From an uncultured Lachnospiraceae bacterium (GTDB lineage Bacteria; Bacillota; Clostridia; Lachnospirales; Lachnospiraceae): DNA of 45,653 nt. How positions within the stretch are numbered: the first letter of the stretch is position 1; the number at the start of each line of letters is the position of its first letter. Under the pieces are notes generated by a model. It did no database searches, was not told the DNA's origin, and saw only the letters and a program-made list of their open reading frames with translations. The translations under genes and the position numbers were made by a program. Positions 1-8,767 of this stretch are shown here, piece after piece. The stretch lies in assembly GCA_947629385.1 (NCBI GenBank), contig CANRDO010000026.1:1-45653 (forward strand), in the 5' to 3' direction.

Positions 1-184
1 ATGCCAATGCACAGCCCGGCAAAAGGGACTTGCTGTGTCAGGGCAGATCATTGAGGGCCGCCGGTGCTTGGTGAGCGTAAGCGAGCTTATGCACCGCTGC
101 GTGCCCGATTAAGCGCGAGCGGGTCTGCCCTGACATTGCAAGCCCGTGCAGGGCGTCCGGGGTTTGTGCACTAAACAAGAATTC
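1..184. repeat. Dispersed structured repeat, copy 1 (right part, cut by window start)
   Basis: Nearly identical to 42166-42344. It folds as one long imperfect stem: 15-21 with 147-153, 25-33 with 138-145, and a perfect 12-bp arm TGTCAGGGCAGA (36-47) with TCTGCCCTGACA (124-135). Inside are a hairpin GGTGC (63-67) / GCACC (91-95) capped by a GNRA-type loop GTAA (77-80), and a second small CCCG/CGGG hairpin (about 107-123). The right end ACTAAACAAGAATT matches the terminal inverted repeat of copy 2. The left half lies outside the window. It sits just upstream of recJ. Whether it acts as RNA or only as a DNA element is not known from sequence. Confidence 0.75.
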
Positions 185-207
185 CATTTACGAAGAGGAT
201 GGGAAAG

Positions 208-2049
208 ATGACTGGCAGAAAAAAACAGGAGAAGTGGGTTGTGGCGGCGAAGCGCGCGGATTTTCAGGCGATCGCGCAGAAGTTCGGGATCGATCAGGTG
301 ACGGCGCGCATCATCCGCAACCGCGACGTGGTCGGCGATGAGGAAATCCGGAAATACTTGCAGGGTACGCTTTCGGATCTGTATGCGCCGGAGCTTTTGA
401 AGGGCTGCGTAGAGGCGGCGGAGCTTCTAAAGGAGAAGATCGGACAGGGGAAAAGGATCCGCATCATCGGCGATTACGATATTGACGGGGTGAACGCGAC
501 TTACATTCTCTACCGGACGATCCAGAGCTGCGGGGGCGATGTGGATTATGAGATCCCAGACCGCATGAAGGACGGCTACGGGCTGAATGTGCACCTGCTG
601 GAGCTGGCGGTGCAGGAGGGCGTTGATACGGTCATTACCTGTGACAACGGGATATCGGCGATCGAGGAGATCCGTTACGCAAAGCAGAACGGCTTGACCG
701 TGATCGTGACGGATCATCACGAGCCGAAGTATGAGGAGCAGGAGGATGCGGCTGAATCCTGGGAAACCGGTATTTATGATGAGATTGAGGGCGTGAGCAT
801 TTGCGTTGGGACACGCAGATACCTTCTCCCGGAAGCCGATGTACTCGTGAATCCGAAGCAGCCGGGCTGCGGCTATCCGTTCAAGAAACTGTGCGGCGCG
901 GCGGTGGCATGGAAGGTAGCATGCCTGCTCGGCAGGATCTGCGGGATCTCATCAAGTGAGGAAGAGGCGTTGTTGCCGTTTGTGGCCTTTGCAACGGTTG
1001 GGGATGTGATGGATCTGGAGGACGAGAACCGTATTCTCGTGAGAGAAGGATTAAAGCGGATCGCCGTGGCGGATAATCTGGGGCTTCAGGCTTTGATCCG
1101 CATGAATGGACTGGATGCGGCGGATATCAACGCGTACCACTTCGGTTTCGTGCTCGGTCCGTGTATCAATGCGAGCGGAAGGCTTGATACGGCAAGGCGC
1201 TCGGTGCGGCTGCTTCTTGCGCAGACTGAGGAGGAAGCGGAGCAGCTGGCCAAGCAGCTGAAGGAGCTGAACGATGATCGAAAGCAGATGACGGAGCAGG
1301 CGGTCGAGGAGGCTTGCGCGCTCATCGATTCCGGTGCGTATGGAGACGACCGGGTGCTGGTCGTCTATCTGCCTGACTGTCATGAGAGTATCGCGGGGAT
1401 CGTAGCCGGGAAACTGCGGGAATATTATTACCGACCCGTGTTTGTCGTGACAGACGCGAAGGAAGGCGCAAAGGGCTCCGGCCGCTCCATCGAGACCTAT
1501 TCCATGTTTGACGAGATGGTGAAGTGCGACGATGTGTTTACGAAGTACGGCGGACATCCGATGGCGGCTGGGTTTTCCCTGGAGAGGGAACAGATCGACG
1601 AGCTGCGACGCAGGCTGAACGAGAACTGCACGCTTGGCGAGCAGGATCTGATCGAGAAGATCTGCATTGACGTTCCGATGCCGATCGATTACATAACGGA
1701 GGATCTGGTGGAGCAGCTCGCGCTTCTGGAGCCGTTCGGAAAAGGCAACGAAAAGCCGATCTTCGCGGAGGCAGGGCTTACGTTGCTTGGCGCGCGCATC
1801 CTCGGGAAAAATGCGAACGTGCTGAAATTCCGCGTCTGCAACCGCGCGGGGAGGATCATGGACGCGATGTATTTCGGGAATGTAGAAGAACTGCGGGGTT
1901 ATCTGGAGGACCGCTATGGGGTACAGCGCGTGCAGGAGCTTTTCTGGGGACGCGGTGAGGGACTGTCGCTGGACGTGACCTACTATCCGTCGATCAATGA
2001 GTATATGGGAAACCAGACGCTGCAGATTGTGATTAAAAATTACAGGTAA
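208..2049 (+). CDS. recJ: Single-stranded-DNA-specific exonuclease RecJ
   Basis: A 613-residue DHH-family 5'-3' exonuclease that degrades single-stranded DNA in recombination and base-excision or mismatch repair in the cytoplasm. Visible motifs are DYDIDG (about residues 89-94), CDNG (about 145-148), DHH (169-171) and the DHHA1-type GGHPMAAG near residue 450; these hold the metal ligands. The length fits the compact clostridial RecJ form. I chose ATG 208 because AGAGGA lies 7-8 bases before it; the ATG at 199 abuts that site with no spacing. The gene follows directly after a dispersed repeat. The family is clear; some clostridial RecJ-like paralogues have other or unknown substrates, so the exact role is slightly less certain. 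Confidence 0.93.
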   Translation: MTGRKKQEKWVVAAKRADFQAIAQKFGIDQVTARIIRNRDVVGDEEIRKYLQGTLSDLYAPELLKGCVEAAELLKEKIGQGKRIRIIGDYDIDGVNATYILYRTIQSCGGDVDYEIPDRMKDGYGLNVHLLELAVQEGVDTVITCDNGISAIEEIRYAKQNGLTVIVTDHHEPKYEEQEDAAESWETGIYDEIEGVSICVGTRRYLLPEADVLVNPKQPGCGYPFKKLCGAAVAWKVACLLGRICGISSSEEEALLPFVAFATVGDVMDLEDENRILVREGLKRIAVADNLGLQALIRMNGLDAADINAYHFGFVLGPCINASGRLDTARRSVRLLLAQTEEEAEQLAKQLKELNDDRKQMTEQAVEEACALIDSGAYGDDRVLVVYLPDCHESIAGIVAGKLREYYYRPVFVVTDAKEGAKGSGRSIETYSMFDEMVKCDDVFTKYGGHPMAAGFSLEREQIDELRRRLNENCTLGEQDLIEKICIDVPMPIDYITEDLVEQLALLEPFGKGNEKPIFAEAGLTLLGARILGKNANVLKFRVCNRAGRIMDAMYFGNVEELRGYLEDRYGVQRVQELFWGRGEGLSLDVTYYPSINEYMGNQTLQIVIKNYR

Positions 2050-2075
2050 TGGAAAGATGTAATCACAAATTTGAC

Positions 2076-2104
2076 TTGCGTTTGTACGCACAAATAGATA
2101 TAAT
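2076..2104 (+). promoter_or_regulatory. Promoter with overlapping dyad for the RelB/ParE-type pair
   Basis: TTGCGT (2076-2081), 17 bases, then TATAAT (2099-2104). Two overlapping dyads lie in the spacer: TGCGT-ttgt-ACGCA (2077-2090) and TTTGT-acgc-ACAAA (2081-2094). An inverted repeat between -35 and -10 suits autorepression by the antitoxin or toxin-antitoxin complex, as is known for this class. The operator role is inferred. Confidence 0.55.
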
Positions 2105-2152
2105 GTATTTGATCGGTAGCTTTGGTTATGCATATTAAGAAGGGGTATTCTT

Positions 2153-2461
2153 ATGGCAGCTAAAACAGCTAATTTATATGCGAGGATAGAGCCGGATGTG
2201 AAAGAACAGGCAGAGAGGATACTATCAGCGCTTGGCATTCCAGCTTCTAATGCGATTAATATGTTCTACAAGCAGATTATTCTGCAGAAGGGGCTTCCCT
2301 TTGCAGTAAAATTACCAGTGACAAAACCTGTGGAAATGGAGGTGCTTTCACAGGAAGAGTTAAACGCAGAAATCGAGAAAGGGTATACGGATATGCTTGA
2401 AGGACGAACAAAATCTGCCGATAAAGTGTTTGCTGATATACGCAGGGATTATGGTCTGTGA
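2153..2461 (+). CDS. RelB/DinJ-family antitoxin
   Basis: A 102-residue antitoxin. The N-terminal half has the RelB/DinJ pattern: a short beta strand (NLYARIEP), then helices carrying ERILSALGIPASNAINMFY, the ribbon-helix-helix fold used for DNA binding and dimerisation. The C-terminal half is charged and would wrap the toxin. ATG 2153 follows AAGGGG. The stop overlaps the toxin start by four bases, so the two are translationally coupled. Its base composition is lower in G+C than the neighbours, in keeping with a mobile module. The family is confident; which antitoxin subfamily is not. Confidence 0.85.
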   Translation: MAAKTANLYARIEPDVKEQAERILSALGIPASNAINMFYKQIILQKGLPFAVKLPVTKPVEMEVLSQEELNAEIEKGYTDMLEGRTKSADKVFADIRRDYGL

Positions 2462-2799
2462 AATATATGGTAGACATTACTGCGCAGGCAGAATCAGATC
2501 TGCGGGGTATTTATGAGTATATTGCGTTCGAACTGCTTGAGCCGGAGACTGCTGCAGGCCAGCTTGAGCGTTTGGAAAAAGGTATTGGCAGTCTTGAGTC
2601 TATGCCATACAGATTCAGGAAATATGAGTCAGAACCGTGGAAAGCAAGAGGGCTGCGTGTTATGACTGTGGACAATTATGCGGTTCTGTATATTCCAGAC
2701 AAAGAATCTGCTGTGGTGGCTATTCTCCGTGTAATGTATGGTGGAAGGGATATTGATAATCAGCTTAATGAGCATACAGAGTTTACAGAGAATGTCTAG
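2458..2799 (+). CDS. RelE/ParE-family toxin
   Basis: A 113-residue protein with the ParE/RelE fold pattern: DITAQAESDLRGIYEYIAF at the N-terminus, a central helix (LERLEKGIGSLESMPYRF) and C-terminal strands GLRVMTVDNYAVLYIPD and AVVAILRVMYGGRD. The last matches the typical VxILRVxHGxRD-like ending. RelE members cleave mRNA on the ribosome and ParE members poison gyrase; sequence alone does not settle which applies here. The GTG start at 2458 overlaps the antitoxin stop (GTGA); an in-frame ATG at 2467 is an alternative. It forms one operon with the antitoxin. Confidence 0.83.
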   Translation: MKYMVDITAQAESDLRGIYEYIAFELLEPETAAGQLERLEKGIGSLESMPYRFRKYESEPWKARGLRVMTVDNYAVLYIPDKESAVVAILRVMYGGRDIDNQLNEHTEFTENV

Positions 2800-2833
2800 A
2801 ATCAATGTCTCTTTGCGCAAGCTTATACAACAT

Positions 2834-2886
2834 TTTACAAACTGGTTACATCTTCCGCGTTGCGTGATCGAAAGGAATATTATAAG
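2834..2886 (+). promoter_or_regulatory. Direct-repeat regulator box and -10 upstream of the response regulator
   Basis: TTTACA at 2834-2839 and GTTACA at 2845-2850 give TTACA half-sites whose starts are 11 bases apart, the one-turn spacing usual for OmpR-family dimers. A -10-like TATTATAAG lies at 2878-2886. The same arrangement occurs at 5203-5257 before the lipoprotein/ABC genes. Binding by the adjacent regulator is inferred. Confidence 0.5.
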
Positions 2887-2964
2887 ATAGTAACGGCGGC
2901 AGGTCGGCAATTTTCGAATCGGCTGATCTGTCGCTGTTATATTACGCTGAAAGAGAATCATGGT

Positions 2965-3645
2965 ATGAACGCAGATATTTTGGTTATTGAAGATTCACGA
3001 CCGATCAACGAGCTGATCTGTATTAATCTGGAGACAGCAGGCTATCATGCCATCCCGTTCTATGACGGCGACGAGGCGAGTCGGCATCTTGCCGAGGGAG
3101 AGGCTGCTTATGACCTGGCGCTGCTCGACGTCATGCTGCCGGGCAAGGACGGTTTTGAGCTGCTGCCGGAGCTGCGGGAAAGACAGATCCCGGTGATCTT
3201 CCTGACCGCGCGCGGGGATCTGCCGAGCAAGATCAAAGGGCTGCGCGAAGGAGCGGAGGATTACCTCGTGAAACCGTTTGAGATGCTGGAGCTTCTGGTG
3301 CGAGTGGAGAAGGTGCTGGAGCGCTGCCGCAAGCCGGAGGAGCAGGAGGAATGTCTGCGCGTGCTGGACGTCGAGATCTGTCCGAAGGAGCGTATCGTCC
3401 GCAAGGCAGGCGTGGAGATCCCGTTCAAACCGATGGAGTTTGACTGTCTGCTCCTGCTTGTGAAGTATAAGAATATCGTAATCCGGCGAGAGGAATTTCT
3501 GAATGTATTGTGGGGCGTGGACTTCGAGGGAGAGACGCGGACGATCGACGTACATATCGCGCGCATCCGCAAGAAACTGGATTTCGGGGATGTGATCAAA
3601 ACGGTGCCGCGCGTCGGGTACCGGCTGGAAGCACATGAGAACTGA
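2965..3645 (+). CDS. OmpR-family response regulator
   Basis: A 226-residue regulator. The receiver domain has the acidic pair E9/D10, phosphoacceptor D55 in LLDVMLPG, T81 and K103 in YLVKPF. The C-terminal winged helix (about 130-224) ends with the usual RTIDVHIARIRKKL and TVPRVGYRL patterns. ATG 2965 gives a canonical start (MNADILVIED); the reading frame is open further upstream but that part has no regulator homology and holds the promoter. The partner kinase starts 42 bases after the stop. A TTACA-N6-TTACA repeat upstream, also found before the lipoprotein/ABC genes at 5302, suggests self-activation and control of that operon. Confidence 0.92.
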   Translation: MNADILVIEDSRPINELICINLETAGYHAIPFYDGDEASRHLAEGEAAYDLALLDVMLPGKDGFELLPELRERQIPVIFLTARGDLPSKIKGLREGAEDYLVKPFEMLELLVRVEKVLERCRKPEEQEECLRVLDVEICPKERIVRKAGVEIPFKPMEFDCLLLLVKYKNIVIRREEFLNVLWGVDFEGETRTIDVHIARIRKKLDFGDVIKTVPRVGYRLEAHEN

Positions 3646-3687
3646 ATGCGATAATGCGAAAACCATGTTTACGGAGGAATATCGGCT

Positions 3688-5151
3688 ATGAAAATAACTA
3701 CGAAAATCTCGGCAGCGGCCGTCGGCCTGCTGCTTCTTTTTTCACAGATCTTTTCTATCTGGAATCTGAGGGAGACGCAGCGGATGCGACTCGGTAGTGT
3801 TATGAGCAGCGAGCTGACACGTCTGAATATATCAGCGCGGAATTTTTCGGAGGAAATCAGCCGTAACTGGAGTTATCTCAAAGATGAGAAAGGGGAGCGC
3901 TTCTGGGGACGCAGCTGCTTTCAGAATCACTATAGCGCGAACGCAGTGCTCTATTATGATGGAGAAGAGTTGTCCAATATCTCCGGCCTTGAGTTTGACC
4001 TGGACTATCTGAAGAAGCATGCGGACGACTTGTCCGAGCTGCAGAAATATCTGGATGACGCTGTGTGGTATGGCAGTCTTTCGGCGATGATCGGGGAGAC
4101 GGAGGGACGGAAGCTGTTGATCCTGAGTGCGCCGATCAGCGATACGAAATTTGAGCTTTTGCAATATCGGGATATCACAAAGCTGTATGAGGAAAACCGC
4201 AAACTGTTTCTGCGCGGCGGCGGGATGGCGCTTGTACTGGCAGTCATTTTGCTCCTCGCATTGTCGCTGGTCGTCCGGCACATCCTACGTCCGTTTCGCC
4301 ATTTGAGCAGCGCGTCGACAAAGATCGCGGGTGGGGATTACAGCGTGCGTGTGGAGGAGCGCGGGCGCGATGAGCTGACTGAGGTGGCGAAGAGCTTCAA
4401 CGAGATGGCGCGTCAAGTGCAAGGACAGGTGCAAAGCCTTGCGGAAACGAACGAGAAGCAGAGACGTCTCCTGGGCGCTCTGGCGCACGAGCTGAAGACG
4501 CCGATGACCGGAATACAGGGCTATGCCGAGCTTTTACAGCGCGTCGAGCTTCCCGAGGAACGGCAGCAGGAGGCACTTTCGTATATCGAGCAGGAGTGCA
4601 AACGTCTGTCGCGCCTGTCCGCGAAGCTTTTGCAGCTGGAGGAGCTGGCTGGGGAAAGCGAAGAAGAGATCAGTGCGGAGAAAAAGACACTGGAGGTGAA
4701 GAAGCTGTTCGCAGAGACGGAGAAGCTTTTGCACCGCCGGCTTGCGGAAAAAGAAATTTGTCTGGAGACAGAAGTTGCGGAGGGCGCGGAGACGGTCGAG
4801 GGAGACGCGGACCTGCTGGTCAGCCTTTTGACGAATCTGGCGGACAACGCCCTGAAGGCGAGCTCGTCTGGCAGCGTGGTCCGTCTTGTGGCGACGAAAG
4901 AGGGACTTTCTGTGTCGGACGAGGGGAAAGGAATCCCGAAGGAGGAGCTTGCGAAGATCACGGAGCCCTTCTACATGGTAGACAAGTCGCGCTCGCGGCA
5001 GGCGGGAGGCGCGGGGCTCGGGCTGGCGCTGTGCGATCAGATTGCGCGGCTGCACGGCTGGAGCCTGAGAATTGAGAGCGAGCCAGGGCGGGGAACAAAG
5101 GCAGAGGTCTGCTTTTTGGGGCGACAGGCTGGCAAGATGGATCAGCCGTGA
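3688..5151 (+). CDS. Sensor histidine kinase with HAMP domain
   Basis: A 487-residue membrane kinase. TM1 is about residues 7-27, an extracytoplasmic sensor of about 145 residues follows, TM2 is about 176-198, then HAMP (about 199-250), a HisKA region with phosphoacceptor His267 in LAHELKTPM, and an HATPase domain with N box LADNALKAS, G1 DEGKGIP and G2 GGAGLGLAL. ATG 3688 follows CGGAGGA. The extracellular domain matches no sensor fold I recognise, so the signal is unknown. Its neighbours (lipoprotein, ABC transporter) suggest an envelope or peptide signal. The 3' end carries a short tandem duplication that repeats the stop codon. Confidence 0.92.
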   Translation: MKITTKISAAAVGLLLLFSQIFSIWNLRETQRMRLGSVMSSELTRLNISARNFSEEISRNWSYLKDEKGERFWGRSCFQNHYSANAVLYYDGEELSNISGLEFDLDYLKKHADDLSELQKYLDDAVWYGSLSAMIGETEGRKLLILSAPISDTKFELLQYRDITKLYEENRKLFLRGGGMALVLAVILLLALSLVVRHILRPFRHLSSASTKIAGGDYSVRVEERGRDELTEVAKSFNEMARQVQGQVQSLAETNEKQRRLLGALAHELKTPMTGIQGYAELLQRVELPEERQQEALSYIEQECKRLSRLSAKLLQLEELAGESEEEISAEKKTLEVKKLFAETEKLLHRRLAEKEICLETEVAEGAETVEGDADLLVSLLTNLADNALKASSSGSVVRLVATKEGLSVSDEGKGIPKEELAKITEPFYMVDKSRSRQAGGAGLGLALCDQIARLHGWSLRIESEPGRGTKAEVCFLGRQAGKMDQP

Positions 5152-5171
5152 ATAGGATGGATCAGCCGTGA
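5136..5171. repeat. Tandem 16-bp direct repeat over the kinase stop codon
   Basis: GATGGATCAGCCGTGA occurs at 5136-5151 and again at 5156-5171 with a 20-base period. The first copy ends the kinase gene; the second is non-coding. It looks like a slippage duplication. Confidence 0.85.
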
Positions 5172-5202
5172 CTTTCCGATGCAATCATTTGCCGTTCAAT
5201 GG

Positions 5203-5257
5203 TTTACAACTTATTTACATTGCGGCAAGGACATGGAAATCACAGCCGCATTATACT
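5203..5257 (+). promoter_or_regulatory. Direct-repeat regulator box and -10 upstream of the lipoprotein/ABC genes
   Basis: TTTACA at 5203-5208 and TTTACA at 5214-5219 give TTACA half-sites 11 bases apart, the same as at 2834-2850. A -10-like TATACT lies at 5252-5257, about as far from the half-sites as the -10 at the regulator gene. Read as a shared promoter of the adjacent OmpR-family regulator; this is inference. Confidence 0.5.
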
Positions 5258-5301
5258 GTACCTGTCCCGATGGGGAAAGGATGGCAGAGGGGAGATTTCA
5301 T

Positions 5302-6909
5302 ATGCAGAACAAGGATATAAGAATTTTGAGACTGTCAGCTGCGGCGCTTACGCTGCTTTTGTCGGCGGGCTGTGCAAAGACGCCGGATCAGGCGGTGGTG
5401 CGGCAGAAGGGAGGCGATAGCCTCGCGCAGTATCAGGAGGCGGATACTGCGGAAGCGGATATGGGAGAAACAGCGCCGGAGAGCGACGGCATTTCCGAGG
5501 GGCAGACCGCGACAGATGCGGATATCAGCGGCACGAACATGCTCGCACAGCGCCTGCAGGTTCCGGAGCGATACATCGCCTCGGACAGCGAGGGCATCTA
5601 TGAGCTTGTCTGTGACGCGCAGGTGATCGTACCGGACGTAGAGAAGGTGTCGGTGTGGAAGGTATCGCAGCGAGAGTTTTCGCAGGAGTTGATCGACCGG
5701 GTGACGGAGGTGTTCTTCGGCGACCTGCCCGTCTACAACGGTTATACGTATTTTGATACCACAAAGGCTGAGGCGCTGGAGCAGCTCAATAAGCTGAAGG
5801 CATGGCAGGCGGAGGGCAGCCATCCGTACGGCTCCTATCTTACAGATACGTCGGAAATAGAGGTCGGGGTAGCCGACGGGGAGGATGAGTTTAGCCTTCC
5901 CACTTTACAGGAGCAGATCGATATGTGGGAAGAGATCTATGCGGCTGCTCCCGAAGAGCGGGCGCGGTATGAGGTTGAGCCCGCGTTCGGGACAAGCTAT
6001 TACCAGGATGAAGCAGGCGGGAAGGATTACCTTGACGGACGTTTTTACGGTGCGGTAGAGACGGACGACGGGGCGGCCTACAGCTACCGATTGGAGAAAG
6101 ACCCGAATTCGTCAATGGATATCTATATCGAACGGCAGCATGGGATTTTCTGGAACGGCATTCTCAACTGGTATCAGCCGGAGGAGAGCGACGACGCATC
6201 AGATCTGCCGCCGCGCGAGGAATTGACCGCGATGGCGGGAATTACGTCGGAGGAGGCGCGGGCGCTTACGGATTCCTACATGGAGCAGCTCGGATTTGCG
6301 GAGGAATTTTCGGCGAAGGCGGTCAATCTGTCCGTCTGCAAGGTGAGTGAGGACATGGATGGAACGACGTATCACCTTGATTCCGCAGGCTGGCAGGTGG
6401 ATTATACCCGCGATGTGGACGGTTTCCCGGTCACGGACGAGGAGGACTGGGGCGGTTCTCTGGAATCAATTGACGATATGACGACGGAAACCTGGGGCTA
6501 TGAGCGGATTGAATTTACGGTGAACGGGGATGGGCTTCAGGAAGCGCATATAATGAATCTGTATGATGTGGGAGAGCGGCAGGTCGAGAATGTGCAGATG
6601 CTTTCCTTCCCGGAGATTGCGGGAATTTTTGAGCAGATGCTGCGGATTCAGAACGCGGATCTGGATTATGATACCCATATCGGCTATCAGGTCGACCGGG
6701 CAGAACTCGGTTATATGCGCATCTATGATCCCGGCACGGACAGCCGGTCGGGACTTCTTGTGCCGGTCTGGGATTTCTTCGGACAGGAGACACACGAGTA
6801 CGATTACGAAGGGGAGATCGGAAGCTACACAACCAACCGCTCGCAGTACAGTTTCCTGACGATAAACGCGGCGGACGGCACCGTGATCAACCGGGGTCTT
6901 GGGTATTGA
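5302..6909 (+). CDS. DUF6034-like lipoprotein
   Basis: A 535-residue exported lipoprotein. The signal peptide ends in the lipobox LSAGC (Cys24). The mature part begins with a low-complexity acidic stretch (to about 80), then LQVPERYIA and VCDAQVIVPDVEKVSVWKV, a pattern I associate with the clostridial DUF6034 lipoproteins of unknown function. The C-terminal part (about 300-535) ends in a domain containing LLVPVWDFFG and FLTINAADGTVINR. ATG 5302 follows GAGGGGAG; the frame is open upstream but that part holds the promoter. It is the first gene after the regulator box and precedes two ABC permeases. It may act as a sensor or binding component; the domain name is from memory. Confidence 0.75.
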   Translation: MQNKDIRILRLSAAALTLLLSAGCAKTPDQAVVRQKGGDSLAQYQEADTAEADMGETAPESDGISEGQTATDADISGTNMLAQRLQVPERYIASDSEGIYELVCDAQVIVPDVEKVSVWKVSQREFSQELIDRVTEVFFGDLPVYNGYTYFDTTKAEALEQLNKLKAWQAEGSHPYGSYLTDTSEIEVGVADGEDEFSLPTLQEQIDMWEEIYAAAPEERARYEVEPAFGTSYYQDEAGGKDYLDGRFYGAVETDDGAAYSYRLEKDPNSSMDIYIERQHGIFWNGILNWYQPEESDDASDLPPREELTAMAGITSEEARALTDSYMEQLGFAEEFSAKAVNLSVCKVSEDMDGTTYHLDSAGWQVDYTRDVDGFPVTDEEDWGGSLESIDDMTTETWGYERIEFTVNGDGLQEAHIMNLYDVGERQVENVQMLSFPEIAGIFEQMLRIQNADLDYDTHIGYQVDRAELGYMRIYDPGTDSRSGLLVPVWDFFGQETHEYDYEGEIGSYTTNRSQYSFLTINAADGTVINRGLGY

Positions 6910-6974
6910 TACGGGATGTAAACAAGAGCAAAAACAATGTGGATTGAGACAGGGAAGTGAAGGAGTGGACGGTC

Positions 6975-7859
6975 ATGAGACAGATATGCGCGGCGGTGCG
7001 CTTCAATTTCCTCGGGTTTTTCCGAAACTCGCGGACCGTGATCGTCTTTCTCTTAAGCGCGATCGTCTGCTACCTGCTGAGCGGGCGCGTGTACGAGGTG
7101 GTGGTTCACTTCGACACGCCGATGCAGGCGGCGGAGCCGTTCATCTGGACGTTCGGGGACACACAGGCCGTCCTGCTCGTCTCGCTGCTGCTGATCTTCC
7201 TGTTCTCCGATCTGCCGAAGCTCTCCGCGTTCACGCCGTTTTACCTGCTGCGGATGACGCGGCGCAGGTGGCTTACAGCGCAGTTTGGCTATATCGTTCT
7301 GGTGACGGCTTTGTATGTGGCGTTTGTGCTTGCGGTCACGATCGCGCTGTGCATGAAGAATGCGTTTCCCGGCAATCTCTGGAGCGAGACGGCGGCGATC
7401 CTCGGCTACTCAAAGACCGGGCAGGAGCTTCACATACCGTCCACGGTCAAGGTGATGGAGAGTGTCACTCCGTACGGCTGCATGCTCCAGGTCGCGGCGC
7501 TCATGTTCGGCTACAGCCTCACGCTCGGCTTTTTGGTTCTGCTCGGCAATCTGCTGCCGGGAAGGAAATACGGCATGCTGCTGGCGCTCGGCTACAGCCT
7601 GTACGGATTCCTGCTGGAGCCGGAGGTGATCGGGAAACTGCTGGGGTATGAGGAGTATCAGCTCTATCAGATCCGCAGCCTTGTCGGCTGGATCAGCCCG
7701 CTCAACAACGGTGTCTACGGAATGCATGACTTTGGGTATGACAATCTGCCGACTGTCGCGCAGTCGATCTGGATCTTTGCAGGGGTGCTTGCGATGCTGA
7801 TTTTCCTGAGCGGGCGCGCGGTGCGGCGGTACAACTTCACTTTTCTGGGGACAGAGTAA
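6975..7859 (+). CDS. ABC transporter permease (unknown substrate)
   Basis: A 294-residue membrane protein with about six hydrophobic segments (about 20-40, 64-80, 105-127, 170-192, 200-215, 262-280). It resembles ABC-2-type permeases of exporters in overall form, though no family motif is decisive. ATG 6975 is chosen because AAGGAG lies 9 bases upstream; a GTG at 6957 is in frame but poorly placed. It follows the lipoprotein by 65 bases and is followed by a second, smaller permease and an ATPase, so the three probably make one transporter. The substrate is not evident. Confidence 0.7.
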   Translation: MRQICAAVRFNFLGFFRNSRTVIVFLLSAIVCYLLSGRVYEVVVHFDTPMQAAEPFIWTFGDTQAVLLVSLLLIFLFSDLPKLSAFTPFYLLRMTRRRWLTAQFGYIVLVTALYVAFVLAVTIALCMKNAFPGNLWSETAAILGYSKTGQELHIPSTVKVMESVTPYGCMLQVAALMFGYSLTLGFLVLLGNLLPGRKYGMLLALGYSLYGFLLEPEVIGKLLGYEEYQLYQIRSLVGWISPLNNGVYGMHDFGYDNLPTVAQSIWIFAGVLAMLIFLSGRAVRRYNFTFLGTE

Positions 7860-7942
7860 TGTAAGCAGAAAATATTATAGTGAAGCAGAGCGCTTATGTG
7901 GAACAGAAGGGTGCGCGAAACTGAGAAGAGGAAATTTATGAA

Positions 7943-8671
7943 ATGGATCTGAAACGAATGCTCCGGGACAGAAAATTTTATCTGGCGGTATTGCTCTCTT
8001 TCGTGGGACTCCTGGCGGGAACAAAGTGGCCTCAGACGGAGAAGAAGACGGTGCTCGAAGCAGGAAGCTTTCTCAACATGACGACGGACGCGCTGGGGTC
8101 GCAGACGGTGCTTTTTCTGCTGCCGGTGACGGCGGTGCTGCCGTACGGGGACGAGTATCTGCGGGAGAGACAGGGAAGATTTCAGCGCTTCCTGCTCGTG
8201 CGCAGGGGGAAGAGGGAGTACTGTCTCGATAAGGTGTTCGCGACCGCGGTGTCAGGCGCGCTTGTGTGGGTTTGGGCGGTAATTGCAGGCACGTTTTTCT
8301 TTTTTTTGCTCTTTTTTGGGCGTGAGGCGGTCTGGAACTGGCCGGCGGAACGGATCTGGGAGCTTCTGAGGCTGACGGGGCGCGTGTGTCTGATCGCGAG
8401 CGCGCTGGCTTCTTTCAGCGCAGTTTGCGCGATCATGGGCGGCACTGTCTATCTGGCGTTTGGCCTGCCGTTTGTCGCGTTCTATGCCTGTGTGATCTTG
8501 CGGGACCGCTATCTGGAGGAGCTCTACTGTATCGATCCCGCGGAATGGATCGGCGCAAAACAGAACTGGGGAGAGGGAAAGCTTGGGCTGTGGCTTTTTC
8601 TGCTGCTTCTGGCGGTCGGCTGCGCGGCGTTGCACGCTCTGGTGTTGGGGCATGCCTTGAGGGAAATATGA
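7943..8671 (+). CDS. Second ABC transporter permease subunit
   Basis: A 242-residue, six-segment membrane protein starting MDLKRMLRDRKFYLAV. A cytoplasmic loop after TM2 (YGDEYLRERQGRFQRFLLVRRG) is typical of small ABC-2-type permeases that pair with an ATPase. AGAGGA lies about 10 bases before ATG 7943. It is 83 bases after the first permease and about 100 bases before the ATPase. Hydrophobic segments are at about 12-27, 55-72, 98-127, 137-160, 165-182 and 212-236. Function is inferred from context and topology. Confidence 0.68.
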   Translation: MDLKRMLRDRKFYLAVLLSFVGLLAGTKWPQTEKKTVLEAGSFLNMTTDALGSQTVLFLLPVTAVLPYGDEYLRERQGRFQRFLLVRRGKREYCLDKVFATAVSGALVWVWAVIAGTFFFFLLFFGREAVWNWPAERIWELLRLTGRVCLIASALASFSAVCAIMGGTVYLAFGLPFVAFYACVILRDRYLEELYCIDPAEWIGAKQNWGEGKLGLWLFLLLLAVGCAALHALVLGHALREI

Positions 8672-8767
8672 GGCCGAAGCAGTATTATGCTGTGTATGCT
8701 GCGATGTGAATTTGTATTTGCAGTTTGCTTTCGGATGTGCTGCGAAGCGGCGGATGGGAGGCGCGGC

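Noticed and set aside
1051..2238. Long minus-strand open frame (395 codons) across recJ
   Set aside because: It lies opposite a clear recJ gene, has no ribosome site or family pattern, and is the mirror of biased codon use in a G+C-rich gene.
6899..7651. Plus-strand open frame of 250 codons overlapping the first ABC permease
   Set aside because: Arg/Gly-rich without membrane helices, while the overlapping frame from 6975 gives a regular six-helix permease with a good ribosome site.
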